Shown one piece after another: positions 1 through 5,792 of a stretch of DNA of 7,629 bases (positions are counted from its first letter, which is position 1; each line of letters starts with the position of its first letter). The translations under genes were made by a program, and so were the position numbers. Under the pieces are notes generated by a model that had not been told where the DNA came from, did no database searches, and worked only from the letters and a program-made list of their open reading frames with translations. The DNA is from Chloroflexota bacterium (lineage in GTDB: Bacteria > Chloroflexota > Dehalococcoidia > UBA3495): the NCBI GenBank assembly GCA_022571575.1, contig JACZXN010000070.1:1-7629 (forward strand), written 5' to 3'.

Positions 1-1
1 C

Positions 2-85
2 GCGATGTCATACCTGAAGGTCACCGGCATCATCAAGAATGTCGGCGGCCGGAACGGGAATCCGGCCTCGAGCGCCGGCCGGTAG
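2..85 (+). CDS. C-terminal tail of an unidentified upstream gene (partial)
   Basis: Reading from position 2 gives 27 codons before a TAG at 83-85, containing the stretch SYLKVTGIIKNVGG. Almost all third codon positions are G or C, as in the clear genes of this window, which suggests real coding sequence rather than spacer. The gene would run in from the left and end 60 bp before hpnA, so it may belong to the same transcript. I do not recognise the family from so short a tail. A second frame (from position 1) is also open here, so the frame choice rests on codon bias alone. Confidence 0.4.
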   Translation, partial: AMSYLKVTGIIKNVGGRNGNPASSAGR

Positions 86-133
86 CGTGGGAATGGAGGT
101 CTTTGTTGGGTGCATCGCCCTTCAGAGCAGCGC

Positions 134-137
134 AAGG
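134..137 (+). promoter_or_regulatory. Ribosome binding site of hpnA (weak)
   Basis: AAGG lies 8 bases before the ATG at 146. It is a short Shine-Dalgarno match but at a normal distance, and it supports that ATG, from which the protein begins directly with the Rossmann strand MKVLVTGATG. Confidence 0.4.
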
Positions 138-145
138 CTTGAGAA

Positions 146-1156
146 ATGAAGGTATTGGTCACCGGCGCCACCGGGTTCATCGGCGGCAACCTGGCCCGCG
201 AGCTGTGGCGGCGAGGTGACGACGTGCGGGCGTTGGTGCGCCCCGGCAGCAACCGCTTAACAATAGAGGGCACCGGAATCGTCCCGGTGGAAGGCGACAT
301 CCTGGACCGGGGGTCGGTCGACCGGGCCGTCCAGGGCTGCGAGGCAGTGTTCCACGTAGCCGCAGCCTACACCTTCTGGTCCCGGCGCCCCGCCGTGGTG
401 TCGCGGACCAATGTTCAGGGCACGGTGAACGTGCTCACGGCGGCGCGGCAGGCGGGAGTCGCCCGTACGGTCTACACCAGCACGGTGTCAACGGTGGGAC
501 TGCCCGAAGAGGGCCTGGGCGACGAGGCTACGCCCCTGGACCCCAAGACGCTCCACGGCCATTACAAGAGGTCCAAGCTTCAGGCGGAGCGGGAGGCCCT
601 GGCCATGGCGGAAGATGGGATGCCCGTGGTGGTGGTGAACCCCACCACTCCGGTGGGACCGTGGGACGTTAAACCCACGCCGACGGGGAGGATGGTCCTG
701 GATTTCCTTCGCCGGCGGATACCCGCCTATCTGGAAACTGGAATGAACCTGGTGGACGTCGCCGACGTGGTGGATGGCCACATCCTGGCCCTGGAAAAGG
801 GGAAACCCGGTGAGCGGTACATACTGGGCAACCGGAACTTGAGTTTGAAGGGGATATTCGACATATTGAGCAGCCTGACCGGCCTGCCGGCGCCCCGCAT
901 AAGGGCGCCCTACTGGTTGGTGTTGGGCGTCGGCTATGCGGACCGGTTTGTCGAGGGCACCCTGATGCGGCGGGAGCCGGCCATTCCCGTGGAAGGGGTG
1001 CTGGCGTCGAGGAAACCTGCCTACGTCAGTTGCGATAAGGCGGTCCGGGAACTTGGCCAACCCCAGCGGCCCATTGAAGACGCGTTGAAACAGGCGGCCG
1101 ATTGGTTCGCCGACCACGGATATATCAACGGACAACTCCAGCGCAGGGTGGTATAG
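146..1156 (+). CDS. hpnA: Hopanoid-associated sugar epimerase HpnA (extended SDR)
   Basis: A 336-residue NAD(P)-dependent epimerase/dehydratase of the extended short-chain dehydrogenase family. The Rossmann glycine motif TGATGFIG is at residues 6-13, the active-site Ser/Thr region YTSTVSTVG at 110-118, and the catalytic YxxxK at Y140-K144. An Arg follows the second strand (ALVRPGS), which in this fold often goes with NADP binding; that is inference. Length, N-terminus and the C-terminal block (CDKAVRELG...PIEDALKQAADWF) resemble HpnA proteins of hopanoid clusters. The substrate of HpnA is not firmly known; a role in sugar or side-chain modification of hopanoids is usually assumed. The shc start lies 5 bp after its stop, supporting one operon. 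A general NDP-sugar epimerase is the alternative, made less likely by the neighbour. Confidence 0.85.
   Translation: MKVLVTGATGFIGGNLARELWRRGDDVRALVRPGSNRLTIEGTGIVPVEGDILDRGSVDRAVQGCEAVFHVAAAYTFWSRRPAVVSRTNVQGTVNVLTAARQAGVARTVYTSTVSTVGLPEEGLGDEATPLDPKTLHGHYKRSKLQAEREALAMAEDGMPVVVVNPTTPVGPWDVKPTPTGRMVLDFLRRRIPAYLETGMNLVDVADVVDGHILALEKGKPGERYILGNRNLSLKGIFDILSSLTGLPAPRIRAPYWLVLGVGYADRFVEGTLMRREPAIPVEGVLASRKPAYVSCDKAVRELGQPQRPIEDALKQAADWFADHGYINGQLQRRVV
1145..1151 (+). promoter_or_regulatory. Ribosome binding site deciding the shc start
   Basis: AGGGTGG overlaps the end of hpnA and lies 10 bases before GTG 1162 (7 before TTG 1159). Starting here gives an N-terminus matching the Alicyclobacillus enzyme in length. 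The longer option, TTG 1102, would add 20 residues and overlap hpnA by 55 bp without an evident binding site. Confidence 0.5.
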
Positions 1157-1161
1157 ATTTG

Positions 1162-3171
1162 GTGGTACAACCGAAACATTCAGATCTCAATCAGGCGGCG
1201 GACAAAGCCGTACAGCGGACCCAGGATTACTTCCGCCGGACCCAGTACCCGGATGGGTACTGGTGGGGCGAACTGGAGTCCAACCCCACCATGGAAGCCG
1301 AGTACCTGATGCTGTGCCAATTCACGGGCCGTCATGACCCGGAGCGATGGCGCAAGGTCTCCAACCATATACTTACCAAACAGCGCAACGACGGCTCATG
1401 GGGCCAGTACTACGAGTCCCCCGGAGACGTAAGCACCTCGGTTGAGTGCTATTTCGCCCTCAAACTGGCCGGATATTCGCCGGACTCGGAGCCCCTGCGC
1501 AAGGCTCGGGAGTTCATACTATCCAAGGGCGGAATCCCCAAGGTCCGGGTGTTCACCAAGATCTGGCTGGCTCTGTTCGGCCAATGGGACTGGAAAGGCA
1601 CGCCCAACATGCCTCCAGAGATGATCTATCTGCCATCCTGGGCGCCTTTCAACATCTATGAATTCGCCAGTTGGGCCCGCGCCACGGTGGTGCCCATGCT
1701 GATCATCCTGACCCGCCAACCCCAATGCCACGTGCCGGAGTCGGCCCACATCGATGAACTCTATCCCGATGGCCGGGAAGGCACGGACTACGCCATGCCC
1801 AAGCCCGCCGGAGGGCTTGGCTGGGCCAGGGCGTTTCACTGGGCGGACAAACTGGTCGGGTTCTACCACCGTTTGCCGGTGCACCCACTCAGGGGACGCG
1901 CCGAACGCAAGATCATCGAATGGGTGTTGGAGCACCAGGAAGCGGACGGTTCTTGGGCCGGGATTCAGCCCCCGTGGGTCTACTCGCTGATCGCGCTGCA
2001 TGCCATGGGCTACGGGCCGGAGCACCACGCCGTAAAGAAGGGTTTCCAAGGCTTCGAGGGGTTCGCCATCGAAGACGAGGACACCTTCTCCGTTCAGGCT
2101 TGTCTCTCCCCGGTCTGGGACACCTGCATCGCCCAATTGGCGCTGCTGGAATCCGGGATCGCCCCCGACGATCCCATGGTCCAGTCCTCCGCCAGATGGC
2201 TGCTGGATAAACAGATATTCGCCGGCGGCGACTGGCAGATCCAGGCCAAGGACGTCCGTCCCGGTGGATGGTCATTCGAGTTCGATAACCTGTTCTACCC
2301 CGACATCGATGACGCGTCCGTGGTCGTCATGGCCCTGGACCAGGTCCGGCTGCCGGACGCCGAGGAGCCGCGCCGGGAGAAATCCATCCAGCGGGGTGTG
2401 GAATGGATGGCCGGGATGCAGTCCAAGAACGGTGGCTGGGCGGCCTTCGATAAGGCCAACGATAGGTTCATCAACAAGAAATACCTGGCCAAGATACCGT
2501 TCTCGGATTTTGGCGAGACCCTGGACCCGCCCAGCGTCGATGTGACGGCCCACCTGTTGGAGATGTACGGCCGATTGGGTCTCACCAGTGACGACCAGAC
2601 CGTCAACCGGGGTCTAAGCTACGTGGTCAGCGAACAGGAGGAAGACGGCTCCTGGTTCGGGCGTTGGGGCGTCAATTATCTCTACGGCGCCGGTGCGGTG
2701 TTGCCCGCTCTGGAAGCCATCGGCGAAGACATGTCCCAGCCGTACATCCGCCGGGCCGTCGAATGGATCGTAGACCACCAGAACGAAGACGGCGGGTGGG
2801 GCGAGAGTTGCGGTTCCTACGTGGAGCCAACCCTACGGGGCGTGGGCCCCAGCACCGCGTCCCAGACCGCCTGGGCCCTGCTGGCGCTGGTGGCGGCAGG
2901 AGAATGTGAATGCGAGGCCGCGCGGCGGGGTGTGCTCTACCTGACCGAGACGCAACAAGAGGACGGCACGTGGGAAGAACCGTACTTCACCGGCGCTGGA
3001 TTTCCCGGATTCGGCGTGGGCGAACGCCTCAAGGATCTGCCAGATCCCGGTGAAACCACCGACCAAGGTTTGGATATGCCGGCCGGGTTCATGATCAAGT
3101 ACCATCTGTACCGCAACTACTGGCCGCTGCTGGCCCTGGGAAGGTATTCCCAGGCCGTTTCCAGACGGTAG
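1162..3171 (+). CDS. shc: Squalene-hopene cyclase
   Basis: A 669-residue class II triterpene cyclase (Shc/HpnF) that cyclises squalene to hopene/hopanol, a monotopic membrane enzyme in known examples. Numbering is from GTG 1162; TTG 1159 is nearly equivalent. The protonation motif is DIDD at 381-384 (usual DxDDTA, here followed by Ala-Ser). The residues equivalent to Alicyclobacillus D447 and H451 are present at D460 and H464. Seven QxxxGxW repeats begin at Q28, Q74, Q259, Q420, Q492, Q540 and Q598, with a degenerate one before DIDD. Other signatures are GYWWGELESNPTMEAEY, PSWAPFNIYEF, SPVWDT, FGRWGVNYLYG and STASQTAWALLAL. From my memory of the Alicyclobacillus sequence, F601, Y609 and Y612 correspond to F614, Y647 and Y650, but with 25 extra residues between F614 and Y647. 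Y420 corresponds to Phe, a change I believe is common. Lanosterol-type synthase is unlikely given the bacterial Shc signatures. Confidence 0.97.
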   Translation: MVQPKHSDLNQAADKAVQRTQDYFRRTQYPDGYWWGELESNPTMEAEYLMLCQFTGRHDPERWRKVSNHILTKQRNDGSWGQYYESPGDVSTSVECYFALKLAGYSPDSEPLRKAREFILSKGGIPKVRVFTKIWLALFGQWDWKGTPNMPPEMIYLPSWAPFNIYEFASWARATVVPMLIILTRQPQCHVPESAHIDELYPDGREGTDYAMPKPAGGLGWARAFHWADKLVGFYHRLPVHPLRGRAERKIIEWVLEHQEADGSWAGIQPPWVYSLIALHAMGYGPEHHAVKKGFQGFEGFAIEDEDTFSVQACLSPVWDTCIAQLALLESGIAPDDPMVQSSARWLLDKQIFAGGDWQIQAKDVRPGGWSFEFDNLFYPDIDDASVVVMALDQVRLPDAEEPRREKSIQRGVEWMAGMQSKNGGWAAFDKANDRFINKKYLAKIPFSDFGETLDPPSVDVTAHLLEMYGRLGLTSDDQTVNRGLSYVVSEQEEDGSWFGRWGVNYLYGAGAVLPALEAIGEDMSQPYIRRAVEWIVDHQNEDGGWGESCGSYVEPTLRGVGPSTASQTAWALLALVAAGECECEAARRGVLYLTETQQEDGTWEEPYFTGAGFPGFGVGERLKDLPDPGETTDQGLDMPAGFMIKYHLYRNYWPLLALGRYSQAVSRR

Positions 3172-3176
3172 AAACG
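3135..3176 (+). other. Two tandem hairpins across the shc 3' end
   Basis: First hairpin: CCTGGGAA (3135-3142) pairs perfectly with TTCCCAGG (3147-3154) around a GGTA tetraloop, inside the last shc codons. Second hairpin: CGTTTC (3156-3161) pairs with GAAACG (3171-3176) around a 9-base loop containing most of the stop codon. No U-tract follows, so this is not a classical terminator. It could protect the upstream mRNA end or pause polymerase. The inverted repeats are visible; the role is inference. Confidence 0.4.
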
Positions 3177-3240
3177 CAAAACAGAGACGTACCTCAATAA
3201 ACGCTCACTAAGATCCCAGAGTAGATCGGGGCATAACCAG

Positions 3241-3250
3241 GAAGGAGGGC
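3241..3250 (+). promoter_or_regulatory. Strong ribosome binding site of the yjbQ-family gene
   Basis: AAGGAGGG (about 3242-3249) is close to the full anti-Shine-Dalgarno complement and lies 6-7 bases before ATG 3256. It is the strongest such site in the window, suggesting this small protein is translated well. The 84-bp spacer before it is richer in A and T than the flanking genes, but I see no convincing promoter in it. Confidence 0.8.
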
Positions 3251-3255
3251 ACCAG

Positions 3256-3699
3256 ATGATTACTAGGTCCTTTTGCAAGCGGCTTGAAACCAAGTGCGCG
3301 CCGGAGTTCATCGACATCACCGACTGGGTAGCCCAGTGTGTCGCTGAATCCCAGATCGCCAACGGGTTCGCCGTCGTGTATTCAAAACACACCACCGCGG
3401 CGATCAAGATCAATGAGAATGAGCCCTTGCTGCTGCAAGACATGGCCGAATTCCTGGAGAAGATATCCCCCCGGGAGAACGGCTACCAGCACAACAACTT
3501 TGAGATTCGCACCGTCAACATGCACGAAGACGAGTCGCCCAACGGCCATGCCCACCTGCAGCATCTGGTCCTGGGCACCAGCGAGACCGTGCCGGTGATC
3601 GGTGGCGAGATGCAGGTCGGGACCTACCAGAGTGTCTTCTTCATCGAACTGGACCAGCCCCGCTCCCGGGAGGTCATGGTCCAGATAGTCGGCGAGTAA
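3256..3699 (+). CDS. YjbQ/UPF0047 family protein
   Basis: A 147-residue single-domain protein of the UPF0047/YjbQ family, full length for the family. The conserved blocks are SKHTTAAIKINENE (H45, T46, T47), the His-rich stretch MHEDESPNGHAHLQH (H90, H98, H100), VLGTSETVPV and the GTYQSVFFIELDQPR block near the C-terminus. Clustered histidines suggest a metal- or phosphate-binding site. Some members complement thiamine-phosphate synthase mutants and are annotated as secondary thiamine-phosphate synthase, but the true function is unsettled. No signal peptide or membrane segment is seen. It sits between shc and the hpnD-like gene in the same direction, 84 bp after shc and 163 bp before the next start. 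No known hopanoid step uses this family, so its place here is either incidental or a clue. Confidence 0.9.
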   Translation: MITRSFCKRLETKCAPEFIDITDWVAQCVAESQIANGFAVVYSKHTTAAIKINENEPLLLQDMAEFLEKISPRENGYQHNNFEIRTVNMHEDESPNGHAHLQHLVLGTSETVPVIGGEMQVGTYQSVFFIELDQPRSREVMVQIVGE

Positions 3700-3702
3700 C
3701 GC

Positions 3703-3712
3703 CGGCATGCCG
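3703..3712. repeat. Perfect 10-bp palindrome after the yjbQ-family stop
   Basis: CGGCATGCCG is its own reverse complement and starts 4 bases after the stop codon. With no loop it is more likely a protein-binding site than an RNA hairpin, or it is chance in GC-rich DNA. Confidence 0.3.
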
Positions 3713-3716
3713 TTCC

Positions 3717-3754
3717 GGCCTGGATCATCGGTGTCACCAGGTCTGGGCCAGGCC
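3717..3754 (+). repeat. Inverted repeat in the yjbQ-hpnD spacer
   Basis: GGCCTGG (3717-3723) is the exact reverse complement of CCAGGCC (3748-3754), with 24 bases between, which themselves contain a small GGTG/CACC pairing. A competing pairing joins CCGGCC (3715-3720) to GGCCGG (3761-3766). No T-run follows, so a terminator is not supported. It may be a leader or operator structure for the next gene, or GC-driven chance. Confidence 0.3.
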
Positions 3755-3794
3755 CCATCCGGCCGGAGGATGTAAGACCGGCCGCTTTCTGTAA

Positions 3795-3800
3795 TATAAT
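3795..3800 (+). promoter_or_regulatory. Candidate -10 box (TATAAT) for the hpnD-like operon
   Basis: An exact TATAAT lies inside an A/T-rich patch (GTAATATAAT) in otherwise GC-rich DNA. Transcription would start near 3807, giving a leader of about 56 bases before ATG 3863. The -35 region at the usual distance (near 3771-3777, TGTAAGA) is a poor match to TTGACA, so an activator or a different sigma factor may be needed. If correct, the GTG at 3803 cannot be the start codon. Confidence 0.5.
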
Positions 3801-3806
3801 CCGTGG

Positions 3807-3831
3807 ACGGGCCAAGGCCCCTTCGGCCCGT
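3807..3831 (+). promoter_or_regulatory. Hairpin at the predicted 5' end of the hpnD-like transcript
   Basis: ACGGGCC (3807-3813) pairs perfectly with GGCCCGT (3825-3831). Inside, AAG pairs with CTT after a one-base bulge, leaving a GCCC loop: about 10 base pairs in all. It begins where transcription from the TATAAT box should start. A 5'-terminal stem-loop of this kind commonly stabilises mRNA; here that is inference. The following bases are C-rich, so it is not a terminator. Confidence 0.45.
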
Positions 3832-3862
3832 TCCCCCAATCCGCGATTTCCCGGTAGGTTCT

Positions 3863-4747
3863 ATGTACCCGTCCACCATCGACCTGGAATCGGCTTACGA
3901 GGAATGCCGGACCATCACCCGCCGGGAAGCCAAGAATTTCTACTACGCCTTCCTGACCCTCCCCGCCGCCAAGCGCCGGGCCATCTACGCCGCCTACGCT
4001 TTCTGCCGCCACTGCGATGATTCAGTGGACGAGGAAGCCTCGGCGGATGCCAAATTGACGGCGTTGGCCGCCCTTCAGTCCAATCTGGACGCCACCTATT
4101 CGGGCAACGCCTCCGGCCCTGTGTTCCTGGCGCTGGCCGACGTGGCGAAGCATTACGATATCCCCCAGGACTACTTCCGGGAGGTCGTCCTGGGTGTGGA
4201 GAGCGACCTGGTCAAGAACCGGTTCGAGAACTTCGACGAGCTGCGGGAATACTGCTACCGGGTGGCCTCGGTCGTGGGGCTGATCTGCCTACAGATCTTC
4301 GGCTACGAGAACGACGACGCCAAGGAGTACGCCATAGACCTGGGCCTGGCGATGCAACTGACCAACATCATCCGGGACGTGCGGGAAGACCTGGACATGG
4401 GCCGGGTCTATCTGCCCCAGGACGAGATGGCCCGGTTCGGTTATTCCGTGGAAGACCTCGAAAATGGTGTCCGCAACCAGGCATTCCGGGACCTGATGCG
4501 GTTTCAGTGCCAACGCGCCCGGGAGTACTTCGACCGCGGGTTCAAGCTCTTGCCCTATCTCTCCCGGCGGTCAAGGGCCTGCCCGGCCGTCCTGGGGGCG
4601 CTTTACTCCAGGGTGCTGGACCGGATCGAGGCGTCGGACTACGATGTCTTGGAATCCCGGGTGTCCCTGGGCAAGGCCGAAAAGATCAGGATAACGGCTC
4701 AGACCTGGTTGGGCAGCATGTTGCCCATCCCTTCCCGCCTCCGCTAA
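3863..4747 (+). CDS. hpnD: Squalene/phytoene synthase family protein, probable presqualene diphosphate synthase HpnD
   Basis: A 294-residue trans-isoprenyl diphosphate synthase of the head-to-head class. The first Asp-rich motif is CRHCDDSVDE (D52, D53, D56). The second is NIIRDVREDLDMGRVYLP (N168, D172, D176), which binds magnesium and substrate. NFYYAFLTLP (25-34) and EYCYRVASVVGLICLQIFGY are also typical. The ATG at 3863 gives the usual family start; GTG 3803 would add 20 proline/arginine-rich residues and sits too close to the predicted transcription start. HpnD converts two farnesyl diphosphates to presqualene diphosphate, which HpnC and HpnE then take to squalene. The C-terminal RVLDRIEASDYDVLESRVSL resembles HpnD. 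Phytoene synthase (CrtB) or one-step squalene synthase are alternatives: family membership is sure, the HpnD assignment rests on resemblance plus the nearby shc. Confidence 0.75.
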   Translation: MYPSTIDLESAYEECRTITRREAKNFYYAFLTLPAAKRRAIYAAYAFCRHCDDSVDEEASADAKLTALAALQSNLDATYSGNASGPVFLALADVAKHYDIPQDYFREVVLGVESDLVKNRFENFDELREYCYRVASVVGLICLQIFGYENDDAKEYAIDLGLAMQLTNIIRDVREDLDMGRVYLPQDEMARFGYSVEDLENGVRNQAFRDLMRFQCQRAREYFDRGFKLLPYLSRRSRACPAVLGALYSRVLDRIEASDYDVLESRVSLGKAEKIRITAQTWLGSMLPIPSRLR

Positions 4748-4781
4748 CCTCTACCATATACCGGACGGACGGCAGGATAGG

Positions 4782-5762
4782 ATGGTCCAACAGGAAAAGG
4801 TAGTGGCGGTAACCGGTGCCTCCGGTTACATCGGCACCAAGCTTCTGGAGCGGCTGGAGCAGGAGCCCGGCCTACGGAAATTGGTCGCCTTTGACGTGAA
4901 CCCGCCACCCGTGCCCTTCCACAACATCGCCGTCTACCGTAAAAACGTCTCCGGGCCCATCGACGACGAATTGAACGACCAGGGCGCCACCACCCTGGTG
5001 CATCTGGCGTTCAACGCCCGGCGTGGGGCCAACCGCCGGGAAGTGGCCGCGATACGCGAGGAGAACCTGGAAACCCTGCGGTCGGTGATCGCCTCATGCG
5101 CCAGGGCGCGGGTGGGGCATCTGATATACCTCAGCTCCCATACGGTCTACGGCGCTCACCGGGATAACCCGGTCCCCATCCTCGACGACGCCCCGATGCG
5201 GCCTTCGCCCGATTTTCCCTACGCCTACGACAAGCATCTGTGCGAACTGGCCCTGGAGGAATTCGCCCAGGCTCAGAAAGACATCAAGATCACCGTTCTC
5301 AGGTCGTGCACCGTCTTGGGTCACGGCGTGGACAACCATGTGACCAAGGCCTTCTTCCGTCCCTGGCTCCTGGGCGTTTTGGACTACAACCCGGCCCTCC
5401 AGTTCGTCTATGACGACGACCTGGCCCGGGTCCTGTCCATCATCATTCAAAGGGAGATTCCGGGGACGTTCAATGTCGCCGGAGACGGGGTGGTCTATTA
5501 CCGGGAGATAGCCAAGATAATCAAAAGCAAACTGATCACCCTTCCGCCCTTCCTGGCCTATCCGCTGGCCCAGTTGTCCTGGCAACTGCACCTGCAAAGG
5601 GATGGCACCGCCTGCGTTCTGGACCTGGTGCGCTGGCCCATCTTGATGGGCACCGGCAAGCTCCACAAGGCCACCGGATACCGGTTCTGGCACACAGCCC
5701 TCGACGCCCTGACCGCCTTTGCCAACTCCACATACCTCTACAAGGACCCCGTTCCATTCTAA
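4782..5762 (+). CDS. NAD-dependent epimerase/dehydratase family protein (extended SDR), substrate unknown
   Basis: A 326-residue Rossmann-fold protein. TGASGYIG is at 11-18, LSSHTVYG (S118, S119) at 117-124, and YxxxK is Y147-K151 in PYAYDKHLCE. Asp38 after the second strand (VAFDVN) suggests NAD rather than NADP. FVYDDDLARVL and GTFNVAGDG are typical C-terminal blocks of UDP-sugar epimerase-like SDRs. It is clearly different from the HpnA at 146-1156, so it is not a recent copy. The C-terminal part (about 252-290) is rich in Leu, Pro and aromatic residues and could touch a membrane or lipid, though it is not a clear transmembrane helix. The start follows the hpnD stop by 34 bp, with AGGA at 4774-4777 before ATG 4782. 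Context suggests a lipid head-group or sugar step in hopanoid or terpenoid metabolism; the exact reaction cannot be told. Confidence 0.85.
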   Translation: MVQQEKVVAVTGASGYIGTKLLERLEQEPGLRKLVAFDVNPPPVPFHNIAVYRKNVSGPIDDELNDQGATTLVHLAFNARRGANRREVAAIREENLETLRSVIASCARARVGHLIYLSSHTVYGAHRDNPVPILDDAPMRPSPDFPYAYDKHLCELALEEFAQAQKDIKITVLRSCTVLGHGVDNHVTKAFFRPWLLGVLDYNPALQFVYDDDLARVLSIIIQREIPGTFNVAGDGVVYYREIAKIIKSKLITLPPFLAYPLAQLSWQLHLQRDGTACVLDLVRWPILMGTGKLHKATGYRFWHTALDALTAFANSTYLYKDPVPF

Positions 5763-5792
5763 CCGGGCCATCCGGGGGTGGCGGGGAGAGTG

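Noticed and set aside
488..1135. Long reverse-strand open frame opposite hpnA
   Set aside because: Its translation has no recognisable domain, and the forward strand here encodes a clear SDR. It is a by-product of GC-rich codon use.
1102..1161. Upstream start (TTG 1102) for shc overlapping hpnA
   Set aside because: The extra residues do not resemble Shc N-termini, no binding site precedes it, and GTG 1162 gives the expected length.
1519..2136. Reverse-strand open frame opposite shc
   Set aside because: The forward frame shows conserved Shc motifs throughout; the reverse translation resembles nothing and has no ribosome binding site.
3803..3862. GTG 3803 as start of the hpnD-like gene
   Set aside because: It lies 3 bases after the candidate -10 box, before the predicted transcription start, and adds residues absent from the family.
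5094..5771. 225-codon reverse open frame opposite the second SDR
   Set aside because: The forward frame carries the SDR catalytic motifs; the reverse product is low-complexity (Gly, Val, Gln-rich).
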